The notes under the pieces are model-generated. The model was not told where the DNA came from. It saw nothing but the letters and a program-made list of their open reading frames with translations, and ran no database searches. A program made the position numbers and the translations under genes. Source: Sambucus nigra (taxonomy: Eukaryota; Streptophyta; Magnoliopsida; Dipsacales; Adoxaceae). From it: a stretch of DNA of 64,000 bases. Location of the stretch: assembly GCA_949130495.1 (NCBI GenBank), contig OX422207.1:374873868-374937867 (forward strand). The letters run 5' to 3'. Shown here piece after piece: positions 1 through 12,649 of the stretch (its first letter is position 1; the number at the start of each line of letters is the position of its first letter).

Positions 1-1380
1 CTCAAACCGGGAGCCCCGTGACTACGCGATTAGTTCCTACGGATCACATTGGTACCGTGTGAGGCGTTCATAATTCTTACAGGTCCGTTTTGTGTTTGTT
101 TTTGTTTTCACCCTTCGATGGCATGTTTTCATGCTTAAGCCTAACTTTTTTTAAATTTACGTCGTACACTCCAACTGGGAGCCCCGTGACTACGCGGTCG
201 GTTCCTACGGGTCACGATGGTCCCATACGAGGCTTTTGTGACTCTTACGGTACCGTTTTGTGTTTGTATTACGTTTTCACCCTTCGGTTGCATGTTTTTA
301 TGCTTAAGTCCATCTTTTTGTAAATTTACATCGTACACTCCAACCGAGAGCCCCGTGACTACCCGATCGGTTCCTACGAATCACATTGGTCCAGTACGAT
401 GTGTTCATGACTCTTACCGGATCGAGTCGTGGCTGTTTTATGTTTTAATCCTTCGATGGCATGTTTTTATGCTTACGTCTAATTTTTTACAAATTTACGT
501 CGTACACTCAAATCGGGAGTCCCGAGACTACGCAATCCGTTCCTAAGGGTCACATCAGCCATTTTTGAGGTGTTCATGACTCTTACGGACTGTTTTGTGT
601 TTGCTTTACGTTTTCACCTTTCGATGGCATGTTTTTATGCTTTAGTCTAACTTTTTCTAAATTTACGTTGTACACTCCAACCCGGAGCCCCGTGACTACG
701 CGGTCGGTTCCTACGGGTCACATTAGTCCCGTACGAGGTGTTCACGACTCTTACTGGATAGCTTTGTGTTTGCTTTTCATTTTCCACCTTCGATGGCATG
801 TTTTAATGCTTAAGTCTAACTTTTTCAAAATTTACGTCGTATATTCAAATCGGGAGCCCCGTGACTATGCGGTTGGTACCTACGGGTAACATTGGTCCTG
901 TGCAAGGCGTTCGTGACTCTTACGGGACCATTTTGTGTTTGTTTTACGTTTTCACCCTTCGATGGCATATTTTTATGCTTAAGTCTAATTTTTTGTAAAT
1001 TTACGTCGTACACCAATCGGGAGTCCCATGACTATGCGATCTGTTTCTATGGGTCACATTAATCCACTGCGAGGTGTTCGTGACTCTTACGGGACCGTTT
1101 TTTATTTGTTTTACATTTTCACCCTTCGAGGGCATATTTTTATGTTTAAGTCTAGCTTTTTATAAATTTACGTCGTACACTCAAACCGGGATCCCCGTGA
1201 CTACTCGGTCCGTTCTTATGAGTCATATTGGCCCCGTGCGAGGCGTTCATGACTCTTACGGGGCCGTTTTGTGGCTGTTTTATGTTTTCACCTTTCTTTG
1301 GCATATTTTTATGCTTAAGTCTAATTTTGTCAAAATTTATGTCGTACAATCAAACCGGGAGTCCCGTGACTACGCGATCA
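1..1380. repeat. Satellite monomers left of the first higher-order pair
   Basis: About eight monomers, the first cut by the window edge. Apart from a 4-bp deletion near 1010 (CGTACACCAATC instead of CGTACACTCCAATC) they are full length. I found no partner block of more than one or two monomers elsewhere in the window. No gene, transposon or RNA signal is visible. Confidence 0.9.
177..345 (+). repeat. Representative 169-bp monomer (reference for monomer numbering)
   Basis: This is one full-length unit, from GGGAG to the base before the next one, used to fix numbering: G of GGGAG is position 1. In my hand consensus positions 1-78 are GC-rich and carry ten of about fifteen CpGs. Positions 79-133 are T-rich and include TTTTACGTTTTC, CACCCTTCGATGG and ATGCTTAAG. 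Positions 134-151 read CTAAC, a T run, then GCAAATTT. Positions 151-160 contain TACGTCGTA, a perfect 4-bp inverted repeat with a one-base centre. CTTAAG (129-134) is a near-invariant palindrome. The two CGTGACT copies lie at 9-15 and 61-67. Confidence 0.95.
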
Positions 1381-4300
1381 GTTCCTACGGGTCACATTAG
1401 TCCGGTGCAAGGTGTTCGTGACTCTTACGGGACCGTTTTATGGCTGTTTTATGTTTTCACCCATCGATGGCATGTTTTTATGCTTAAGTCCAATGTTTTG
1501 CAAATTTACATCGTACACTCCAACCGGTAGCCCCGTGACTACGCGGTCTGTCCCTACGAGTCACATTGATCTCGTGCAAGGTGTTCGTGACTCTTACGAG
1601 ACCGCTTTGTATTTGTTTAACATTTTTACCCTTCAATGGCATGCTTTTATGCTTAAGTCTAGCTTTTTGCAAATTTATGTCGGACACTCCAACCGAGAGC
1701 CCCGTGACTACGCGGTCGGTTCGTACGAGTCACAATGGTTCCGCGCGAGGCATTCGTGACTCTTACGAGACCTTTTTTTGTTTGTTTTATGTTTTCAACT
1801 TTCGATGGCATGTTTTTATGCTTAAGTCCAACTTTTTACAAATTTAGGTCGTACACTCTAACCTGGAGCCCCGTGACTACCCGGTCGATTCCTATGAGTC
1901 ACATTGTCTCGTGTGAGGTCTTCGTGACTCTAACTGGACCATTTTGTGTTTGTTTTTCATTTTAACCCTTCGATAGAATTGTTTTATGCTTAAGTCTAAC
2001 TTTTTTAAATTTACGTCGTACACTCCAACCGGGAGCCCCGTGACTACGCGGTCGGTTCCTACGGGTCACGATGGTCCCGTGCGAGGCATTCATGATTCTT
2101 ACGGGACCATTTTATGTTTGTTTTACATTTTCACCCTTCGATGACATGCTTTTATGCTTAAGTCCAACCTTTTGCAAATTTACGTCGTACCCTCCAACTG
2201 TGAGCCCCGTGACTACTTGTTCGATTCCTACGAGTCACATTGGTACTGTGAGAGGTGTTCGTGACTCTTACCGGACCGATTTGTGGTTGTTTTACATTTT
2301 CATCCTTTGATGGCATGCTTTTATTCTTAAGTCTAATTATTTACAAATTTACATTGTACACTCAAACCGGGAGCCCCGTGACTACGCGATCCCTTCCTAC
2401 GAGTCACATTAGTCCCGTGCGAGGTGTTTGTGACTCTAACGGGACCGTTTTGTGTTTATTTTACATTTTCACCCTTCGATGGCATGTTTTTTTGCTTAAG
2501 TCAAACTTTTTGCAAATTTACGTCATACACTCCAACCGGGAGCCCCGTGACTACTCAGTCGGTTCCTACGGGTCACATTAGTCCCGTGCGAGGCGTTCGT
2601 GACTCTTACATGACCTTTTTGTGTTTGTTTTACATTTTCACCCTTCGAAGACATGTTTTTATGCTTAAGTCCAACTTATTATAAATTTATGTCATACACT
2701 CGAAACGGGAGCCCCGCGATTACATGTTCAGTTCCTACGAGTCACATTGGTCCCGTACGAGGTGCTCGTGACTCTTACTGAGCTGATTTTCTGCAATTTT
2801 ACATTTTCACCCTTCGATGGCTTTTTTTTAGGCTTAAGTCTAATTTTGTGCAAATTTACATCGTACACTCAAACTACGAGCCCCGTGACTACGCGGTCGG
2901 TTCGTACGAGTCACATTGGTCTCGTGCGAGGCGTTCGTGACTCTAATGGGACCGTTTTGTGACGATTTTACGTTTTCACCCTTCTATGACATATTTTTGT
3001 GCTTAAGTCTAATTTTCTACAAATTTACGTCTTACACTCAAATTGGGAGCCCCGTGACTAAACGGTCGGTTCATACGGGTCACATTAGTCCCGTGCGAGG
3101 TGTTCGTGACTCATACAGGATCGTTATGTGTTTATTTTACGTTTTCACCCTTTTATGGCATATTATTATGCTTAAGTATAATTTTGTGCAAATTTACGTC
3201 GTACACTCAAATCGAGAACCCCGTGACTATGCGATCAGTTCTTAAGGGCCACATTGGTCCCGTACGAGGCGTTCGTGACTCTTACGTGATTGATTTCTGG
3301 CTGTTTTATGTTTTCACCCTTCGATGACTTGTTTTTATGCCTAAGTCTTATTTTGTGCAAATTTACGCCGCACACTCAAATCGAGAGCCCCGTGACTACG
3401 CGGTCGGTTCTTACGGGTCACATTGGTCCCGTGTGAGGCATTCGTGAATCATATGGCTCCATTTTGTGTTAGTTTTATGTTTTCACCCTTCGATGGCATG
3501 TTTTCATTCTTAAGCCTATATTTTTGCAAATTTATATCGTACACTCTAACTGGGATCCCTGTGACTACGCGGTCGGTTCCTACAGGTCCCGATGGTCTCG
3601 TGCGAGGCGTTCGTGACTCGTTCAGGGCCGTTTTGTGTTTGTTTTACATTTTCACCCTTCGATGGCATGTTTTTATGCTTAAGTCCAACCTTTTGCTAAT
3701 TTATGCCGTACACTCTAAGCAGGATCCCCGTGACTACCCGGTCGGTTCCTATAAGTCACATTGGTCCCGTGCGATATGTTCGTGACTCTTAACATACCGA
3801 TTTGTGGCTGTTTTGCTTTTTCACCTTTCGATGGCATGTTTTTATGCTTATGTGTAACTTTTTCAAAATTTATGTCGTACACTCCAACCGGGAGACCCGT
3901 GACTACGCGATCGATTCCTACGGGTTACATTAGTCCCGTGCGAGGTGTTCATGACTCTTACGGGACCGTTTTGTGTTTGTTTTTTATTTTCACCCTTCGA
4001 TGGCATGTTTTTATGCTTAAGTCTAACTTTTGAAAAGTTATGTCGTACACTTAAACCGGGAGCCGTGTGACTATGCGATCGGTACCTACGTGTTACATCT
4101 GTCCCGTGTGAGGCGTTCGTGACTCTTACGGGACCGTTTATTGTTAGTTTTATGTTTTCACCCTTCGATGGCATATTTTTTTGCTTAAGTCTAAGTTTTT
4201 GCAAATTTACATCGTACACTCAAACCGGGATCCCCGTGACTAGGCGGTCGGTTTCTACGGGTCACATTAGTCCCCTGCGAGGTGTTCGTGACTTTTACGG

Positions 4301-4460
4301 GACCGTTATGTGTTTGTTTTACATAATCACCCTTCGATGGCGTATTTTTATGCTTAAGTCTAACTTTTTGCAAATTTACATTGTACACTCAAACCGGGAG
4401 CCCCGTAACTACGCGGTCGATTCCTACGAGTCACATTGGCCACGTGCGAGGTGTTCGTGA
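1380..4460. repeat. Higher-order block alpha, copy 1
   Basis: A run of about 18 monomers whose order of variants is repeated in the following block. Shared landmarks include a TCGTACCCTCC monomer (about 2189, partner about 5390), an ACTCAGTC monomer (about 2553, partner 5753), AAACTACGAG (about 2872, partner about 6072) and GATGGCGTA (about 4337, partner about 7519). The offset drifts from about 3,205 to 3,182 because copy 2 carries small deletions. By eye the copies are clearly closer to each other than to adjacent monomers. Nineteen monomers would be 3,211 bp, so this is a 19-monomer register. Confidence 0.8.
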
Positions 4461-4584
4461 CTCTTACAGGACCGTTTTGTGTATGCTTTATTTTGTCACC
4501 CTTCGATGGCATATTTTTAGGCTTAAGTATAATTTTTTGCAAATTCACATCGTACACTGTAACCGGGAGTCCCGTGACTACGCG

Positions 4585-7500
4585 GTCGGTTCCTATGGGT
4601 CACTTGGTCCCGTGCGAGGCGTTCGTGACTCTTATGGGACCGTTTTATGGATGTTTTATATTTTCACCCTTCGATGGCATGTTTTTATGCTTAAGCCCAA
4701 CATTTTGCAAATTTACATCGTACACTCCAACCGGGAGCCCCGTGACTATGCGATCGGTCCCTACGAGTCACATTGATCCCGTGCGAGGTGTTCGTGACTC
4801 ATACGGGACCGCTTTGTGTTTGTTTAACATTTTCACCCTTCAATGGCATATTTTTATGCTTAAGTCTAACTTTTTTAAACTTATGTCTGACACTCCAACC
4901 GAGATCCCCGTGACTAAGCGGTCGGTTCCTACGGATCACGATGGTCCCGTGCGATTCGTGACTCTTACGAGACCTTTTTTTGTTTGTTTTATGTTTTCAC
5001 CCTTCGATGGCATGTTTTTATGCTTAAGTCCAACTTTTTACAAATTTACGTCATACACTCCAACCGGAGCCCCGTGACTACCCGGTCGGTTCCTAAGAGC
5101 CACATTGGACCCGTACGAGGTCTTCGTGACTCTTACTGGACCGTTTTGTGTTTCTTTTTCGTTTTAACCCTTCGATAGAATTTTTTATGCTTAAGTCTAA
5201 CTTTTTTAAATTTACGTTGTACACTCCAACCGGGAGCCCTGTGACTATGCGGTCGGTTCCTACGGGTCACGATGGTCCGGTGCGAGGCATTCATGACTCT
5301 TACGGGACCATTTTAAGTTTGTTTTACGTTTTCTCCCTTTGAAGGCATGTTTTTATGCTTAAGTCCAAACTTTTGCAAATTTACGTCGTACCCTCCAACC
5401 GGGAGCCCCGTGACTACCTGTTCGATTCCTGCGAGTCACATTGGTACTGTGCGATGTGTTCGTGACTCTTATCGGACCGATTTGTGGTTGTTTTACGTTT
5501 TCATCCTTCGATGGCATGCTTTTATGTTAAGTCTAATTATTTGCAAATTTGCGTCGTACACTCAAAGCGGGAGCCCCGTGACTACGCGATCCCTTCCTAC
5601 AGGTCACATTAGTCCCGTGCGAGGTGTTTGTGACTCTAACGGGGCCGTTTTGTGTTTATTTTACATTTTCACCCTTCGATGGCATGTTTTTTTTCTTAAG
5701 TCTAACTTTTTGCAAATTTACGTCATACACTCCAACCGGGAGCCGTTTGACTACTCAGTCAGTTCCTACGGGTCACATTAGTCCCGTGCGAGGCGTTCGT
5801 GACTCTTACGGGACCTTTTTGTGTTTGCTTTACATTTTCACCCTTCGAAGGCATGTTTTTATGCTTAAGTCCAACTTATTATAAATTTATGTCGTACACT
5901 AGAACTGGGAGCCCCGTGACTACGCGTTCGGTTCCTACGAGTCACATTGGTCTCGTACGAGGTGCGCGTGACTCTTACCAATCTGATTTGTGGCTATTTT
6001 ACATTTTCACCCTTCGAAGGCTTGTTTTTAGGCTTAAGTCTAATTTTGTGCAAATTTATGTCGTACACTCAAACTACGAGTCCCGTGACTACGTGGTCGG
6101 TTCGTACGAGTCACATTGGTCCCGCGCGAAGCGTTCGTGACTCTTATGGGACCGTTTTGTGACTGTTTTACGTTTTCATCCTTCTATGGCATATTTTTAT
6201 GCTTAAGTCTAGTTTTCTAAAAATTTACGTCTTACACTCAAACCGGGAGCCCCGTGATTACGCGGTCGATTCATACGGGTCACATTAGTCCCGTGCGTGG
6301 TGTTCGTGACTCTTACGGGATCGTTATGTGTTTATGTTACGTTCTCACCCTTCTATGGCATATTATTCTGCTTTTGTGCAAATTTACATTGTACACTCAA
6401 ACCGGGAACCCCGTGACTACGCGATCAGTTCCTACGGGACACATTAGTCCCACGCAAGGCGTTCGTGACCCTTACCTGACCGATTTCTGCCTTTTTTATG
6501 TTTTCACCCTTCGATGACATGGTTTTATGCTTAAGTCTTATTTTGTGAAAATTTATGTCGTACACTCAAATCGGGAGCCCCATGACTACGTGGTCGGTTC
6601 CTACGGGTCACATTGGTCCCGTGTGAGGCGTTCGTTAATCTTTGCGGTCCGTTTTGTGTTTGTTTTATGTTTTCACCCTTCGATGGCATGTTTACATTCT
6701 TAAGCCTAACTTTTTGCAAATTTATGTCGTACACTCTAACCGGGAGCCCTGTGACTACGCGGTCGGTTCCTACAGGTCCTGATGGTCCCGTACGAGGCGT
6801 TCGTGACTCATACGCGACCGTTTTGTGTTTGTTTTACGTTTTCAACCTGCATTTTTTATGCTTAAGTCCAACTTTTTGCAAATTTACATTGTACACTCCA
6901 ATCGGGATCCCCTTGACTACCCGATCGGTTCCTACAAGTCACATTGGTCTCGTGCGATGTGTTTGTGACTCTTAACGGACAAATTTGTGGCTGTTTTTCA
7001 TTTTAACCTTTCGATTACATGTTTTTATGCTTACGTGTAACTTTTTCCAAATTTACGTTGTACACTCCAACCGGGAGCCCCGTGACTATGCAGCCGGTTC
7101 CTTCGGGTTACATTAGTCCCGTGCGAGGTGTTCGTGACTCTTACGTGACCGTTTTATGTTTGTTTTTCATTTTCCCCCTTCGATGGCATGTTTTTATTCT
7201 TAAGTGTAACTTTTTCAAAATTTAAGTCGTACACTCAAACCGAGAGCCGCGTGACTACGCGGTCGGTACTTACGGGTTACATCGGTCCCGTGCGAGGCGT
7301 TCATGACTCTTACGGGACCGTTTTGTGTTAGTTTTATTTTTGCACCCTTCGATGGCATATTTTTATGCTTAAGTCTAACTATTCGTAAATTTTTGTCGTA
7401 CACTCAAACCGGGAGCCCCGTGACTACGCGGTCGGTTTCTACAGGTCACATTAGTCCCCTAGGAGTTGTTCGTGACTCTTACGAGACCGTTTTATGATTG

Positions 7501-7640
7501 TTTTACATTTTCACCCTTCGATGGCGTATTTTTATGCTTAAGTCTAACTTTTTGCATATTTACATTGTACACTAAAATCGGGAGCCCCGTGATTACTCGG
7601 TCGGTTCCTACGAGTCACATGTCCCATGTGAGGCGTTCGT
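4585..7640. repeat. Higher-order block alpha, copy 2
   Basis: Partner of the block at 1380-4460. It has lost short segments relative to copy 1: about 10 bp near 6365, where GCTT runs straight into TTGTGC, and about 10 bp near 6850, where TTCGATGGCA is missing from the landmark. A 4-bp loss also lies near 4954. The right limit is near 7640, after which the variant order no longer matches the sequence following copy 1. Confidence 0.8.
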
Positions 7641-9639
7641 GACTCTTACAGGACCGTTTTCTGGCTTTTTTACATTTTCACCCTTGGTTGGCATGTTTTT
7701 ATGCATAACTCCAACTTATCATAAATTTACGTCGTACAGTCAAACCGGTAGCCCCGTGACTACATGGTCGGTTCTTACGAGTCACATTGGTCCCGTGCGA
7801 GGCGTTCGTGACTCTAACAGGACCGATTTGTGGCTATTTTATGTTTTCACCCTTCGATGACATGTTTTTATGCTTAAGTCTAATTTTGTGCAAATGTTCG
7901 TCGTACACTGAAACGGGGAGCCCTGTGACTACGCAGTCGGTTCCTACGAGACAAATTGGTCCTGTGCGAGGCGTTCGTGACTTTAACGGGACTGTTTTGT
8001 GGCTGTTTTATGTTTTCACCCTTCTATGGCATATTTTTATGCATAAGTCTAATTTTGTCCAAATTTACGTCATACACTCAAACAGGGAGCCCCATGACTA
8101 CGCGGTGGGTTCCTACGGGTCACATTGGTCCCGTACGAGGCGTTCATGACTCTTACGGGACCGTTTTGTGTTTGTTTTATGTTTTCACCCTTCGATGGCA
8201 TGTTTTTATGCTTAAGTCAAACTTTTTATAAATTTATATCGTACACTTAACCGGGAGCCCCATCACTATGCGATCGGTTCCAACGGGTCACATTGGTCCC
8301 GTGCGAGGCCTTCGGGACTCATAGTGGACTGTTTTGTGTTTGTTTTATGTTTTCACCTTTCAATGACCATTTTTTATGCTTAAGTCCAACTTTTTACAAA
8401 TTTATGTCGTACACTCCAACCGGGAGCGCTGTGACTACGGGGTCGGTTCCTACGAGTCATATTGGTCCCGTGTGAGGTGTTCATGACTCTTACCGGACTG
8501 ATAGTTGGATTTTTTATGTTTTCACCCTTCGATGGTATGTTTTTATGCTTAAGTCTTATTTTGTGCAAATTTACATCGTACACTCAAATCGGGAGCCCCG
8601 TGACTGCACGGTCGGTTCCTACGAGTCACATTGGTCCCTTGTAAGGTGTTCGTGACTCTTATTTGACCGTTTTGTGTTTGTTTTATTTTTCACCCTTCAA
8701 TGGCATATTTTTACACTTAAGTCTAATTTTTAGCAAATTCACATCGTACATTGAAACCGGGACCCCCGTAACTACGCGGTCGGTTCCAACGGGTCACATT
8801 GGTCCAGTGTGAGGCATTTATGACTCTTACGGGACTGTTTTGTGGTTGTTTTACATTTTTAACCTTCGATGGCATGTTTTTGTTCTTAATCCCAACGTTT
8901 TGGAAATTTATATCGTACACTCCAACCGGGAGCCTCGAGACTACGCGGTCGGTTCCTACGAGTCACATGGGTCCCGTGCGAGGTGTTCGTGACTCTTAAG
9001 GGACTGTTTTGTGTTTGTTTTATGTTTTCACCATTTGATGGCATGTTTTTATGCTTAAGTCTAACTTTTTGTAAATTTATGTCGGACACTCAAACCGGGA
9101 GCCCCGTGACTACGCAGTCAGTTCCTACGGGTCACATCTATCCCGTGTGAGGCGTTCGTGACTCTTACGGGACCGTTTTGTGTTTGATTTATGTTTTCAT
9201 CCTTCGATGGCATGTTTTCTTGCTTAAGCCTAACTTTTTACAAATTTATGTCGTACACTCCAACCGGGAGCCTCGTGACTACGCGATCAGTTCCTACGGG
9301 TCACAATGGTCCCGTGCGATGCGTTCGTGACTCTTACGGGACCGTTTTGTGTTTGTTTGACATTTTCAGCCTTCGATGGCATGTTTTTATGCTTAATTAC
9401 AACTTTTTATAAATTTACGTCGTACACTCCAGCCGGGAGCCCCGTGGCTACCCGGTCGGTTCCTACGAGTCACCTTAACCCCGTGCGAGGTCTTCGTGAC
9501 TCTTACTGGACAGTTTTGTGTTTATTTTATGTTTTGACCCTTCGATGGCATATTTTTATTCTTAAGTCTAACTTTGCAAATTTACGTCGTACACTCCAAC
9601 CGGGAGCCCCATGACTATGCGGTCGGTTCCTACAGGTCA

Positions 9640-9977
9640 CGATGGTCCCGTGCGAGGCATTTCTGACTCTTACGGGACAATTTTGTGTTTGTTTTACATT
9701 TTCACCCTTCGATGGCATTTTTTTATGCTTAAGTCCAACCTTTTGCAAATTTACGTCGTACCCTCCAACCAGGAGCTCCGTGACTACCCGATCGATTCCT
9801 ACGGGTCACGATGGTCCCGTGCGAGGCGTTCATGACTCTTACGGGACCGTTTTGTGTTTGTTTTACATTTTCACCCTTCGATGGCATGTTTTTATGCTTA
9901 AGTCCAACCTTTCGCAAATTTACGTCGTACCCTCCAATCGGGAGCTCCGTGACAATCCGTTCGATTCCTACGAGTCA
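9640..9977. repeat. Adjacent duplicate monomers
   Basis: The monomers at about 9640-9808 and 9809-9977 share the rare combination of GATGGTCCC, CCAACCTTT, TCGTACCCTCC and GAGCTCCGTGAC. By eye they differ at roughly 14 of 169 positions, closer than ordinary neighbours. This is a simple one-unit duplication, showing that single-step unequal exchange operates alongside block duplication. Confidence 0.65.
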
Positions 9978-12129
9978 CATTGGTCCCGTGCGAGATGTTC
10001 ATGACTCTTACCGGACCGATTTGTGGCTATTTTACTTTTTCACCCTTCGATGGTAAGCTTTTATGCCTAAGTCTATTTATTTGCAAATTTACATCGTACA
10101 CTCAAACCGGGAGCCCCGTGACTACGCGATCCTTTCCTACGGGTCACATTAGTCCCGTGCGAGGTGTTCGTGACTTTAACGGTACCGTTTTGGGTTTATT
10201 ATACATTTTCACCCTTCAATGGCATGTTTTTGTATTTAAGTTTAACTTTTTGTAAATTTACATCGTACATTTCAACCGGGAGCCCCGTGACTACTCGGTC
10301 GGTTCCTACGGGTCACATTAGTCCCGTGCGAGGCGTTCGTGGCTCTTACGGGATCGTCTTTTTGTTTGTTTTATGTTTTCGCCCTTCGATGGCATATTTT
10401 TATGCTTAAGTCCAACTTTTTGCAAATTTACGTCGTACACTCCAACCGGGAGCCCCGTGACTTCCCGGTCGGTTCCTACGGGTCACGATGATCATGTGCA
10501 TGGCTTTCGTGACTCTTACGAGACCGTTTTGTGTTTGTTTTACGTTTTCATCCTTCGATGGCATTTTTTTGTGCTTAAGTCTAACTTTTTGCAAATTTAC
10601 GTCGTACACTCCAATCGGGAGCCCCGTGACTACCCGATCGGTTCTTACGAGTCACATTGGTCCCGTACGATGTGTTTGTGACTCTTATCGGACCAATTTG
10701 TGGCGGTTTTTCATTTTCACCCTTCGATGGCATGTTTTTATGCTTAGGTATAATTTTGTGCAAATTTACGTCGTACACTCAAATTGGGAGCCCCGTGACT
10801 TTGCGATCCGTTGCTACGGGTCACATTATTCCCGTGCGAGGTGTTCGTGACACTTACGGTACTGTTTTGTTTTTGTTTTACGTTTTCACCCTTCGATGGC
10901 ATGTTTTTATGCTTAAGTCTAACTTTTTTAAAATTTTCGTCGTACACTCAAACCGGGAGCCCCGTGATTACGTGGTCGGTATCTATGGGTCACATTGGTC
11001 CCGTGCGACGCGTTCATGACTCTTACGGGACCGTTTTGTTTTTGTTTTACATTTTCACCCTTCGATGGCATATTTTTATGCTCAAGTCTAACTTTTCACA
11101 AATTTACGTCGTACACTAGAACCGTGAGGCCCGTGACTACACAGTCGGCTTCTACGGGTCTCTTTAGTCCCCCGCGAGGTGTTCGTGAGTCTTACGGGAC
11201 CGTTTTGTGTTTGTTTTACATTTTTTACCCTTCTATGGCATATTTTTATGCTTAAGTCTAACTTTTCGCAAATTTACATCGTACACTCAAACCGGGAGCC
11301 CCGTGACTACTCGATCGGTTCCTACGAGTCACATTGGTCCTGTGCGAGGCGTTCGTGACTCTTACAGACCGTTTATTGACTGTTTTACATTTTCATCCTT
11401 GGATGGCATGTTTTATCCTTAAGTGAAATTCATCGTAAATTTATGTCATACACTCAAACTGGGGCCGCCGTGACTACGCGGTCGGTTCTTACGAGTCACA
11501 TTGGTCCCGTGTGAGGTGTTCATGACTCTTACCGGACCGATTTGTGGTTGTTTTATGTTTTCCCCCTTCGATGGCATGTTTTCATTCTTAAGTCCAACTT
11601 TTTTCATATTTATGTCGTACACTCCAACCGGGAGCCCCGTGACTACCCGGTCAGTTCCTACGAGTCACATTGGTCCTGTGCCAGGTCTTCGTGACTCTTA
11701 CTGGACCATTTTTTGTTTGTTCTACATTTTTACCCTTCGATGGAAAGTTTTTATGCTTAAGTCTAACTTTTTGCAAATTTACGTCGTACACTCCAACCGG
11801 GAGCCCCGTGACTACGCGGTCGGTTCCTACGTATCACGATGGTCCTGTGCGAGGCGTTCGTGACTATTACGGGACCATTTTGTGTTTGTTTTACGTTTTC
11901 ACCCTTTGATGGCATGTTTTTGGGACTAAGTCCAACCTCTTACAAATTTACGTCGTACCCTCCAACTGGGAGCTCCGTGACTACCCGGTCGATTTCTACG
12001 AGTCACATTGGTCTCGTGCGTGGTATTTGTGACTCTTACCGGACCAAATTTTGGCTATTTTACATTTTCACCCTTCGATGGCATGATTTTTTGCTTTAGT
12101 TTATTTATTTACAACTTTACGTCATACAC

Positions 12130-12290
12130 TTAAACCGGGAGCCCTGTGAGTACGCGATCCGTGCGAGGTGTTCGTGACTTTAATAGGACGATTTTGTGTT
12201 TGTTTTACGTTTTCACCCTTCGATGTCCTAATTTTATGCTTAAGTCTAACTTTTTGCAAATTTACGTTGTATACTCAAACCGGGTGCCCC
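12130..12290. repeat. Monomer with about 24-bp internal deletion
   Basis: ACGCGATCC runs directly into GTGCGAGG, so the segment holding TTCCTACGGGTCAC and the left dyad arm is missing. The rest of the unit is normal. The bases CCGT occur on both sides of the lost segment in intact monomers, consistent with a microhomology deletion. Confidence 0.8.
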
Positions 12291-12649
12291 ATGATAACGC
12301 GGTCGGTTACTACGGGTCACATTAGTCCCGTGTGAGGCGTTCGTGACTCTTACAAGACCATTTTTTTTTAAGTTTTCACCCTTCGATGGCATGTTTTCAT
12401 GCTTAAGCCTAACTTGTTACAAATTTACGTCATACACTCCAATCGGGAGCCTTGTGACTACGCGGTCGATTCCTACGGGTCACAATGGTCCCGTGCAAGG
12501 CTTTCATGACTGTCACGGGACCTTTTTTTGTTTGTTTTACGTTTTCACCCATCGATGGCATGTTTTTATGCTTAAGTCCAACTTTTTACAAATATACATT
12601 GTACACTCCAATCGGGAGCCCCGTGACTACCCGATCGGTCCCTATGAGT

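Noticed and set aside
2216..2232. tRNA or Pol III B-box (GTTCGATTCC), also near 5411, 9959 and 33680
   Set aside because: Only variants of the common GGTCGATTCC or GGTCGGTTCC. There is no A-box at a proper distance, no cloverleaf and no terminator arrangement, so a tRNA or SINE is not supported.
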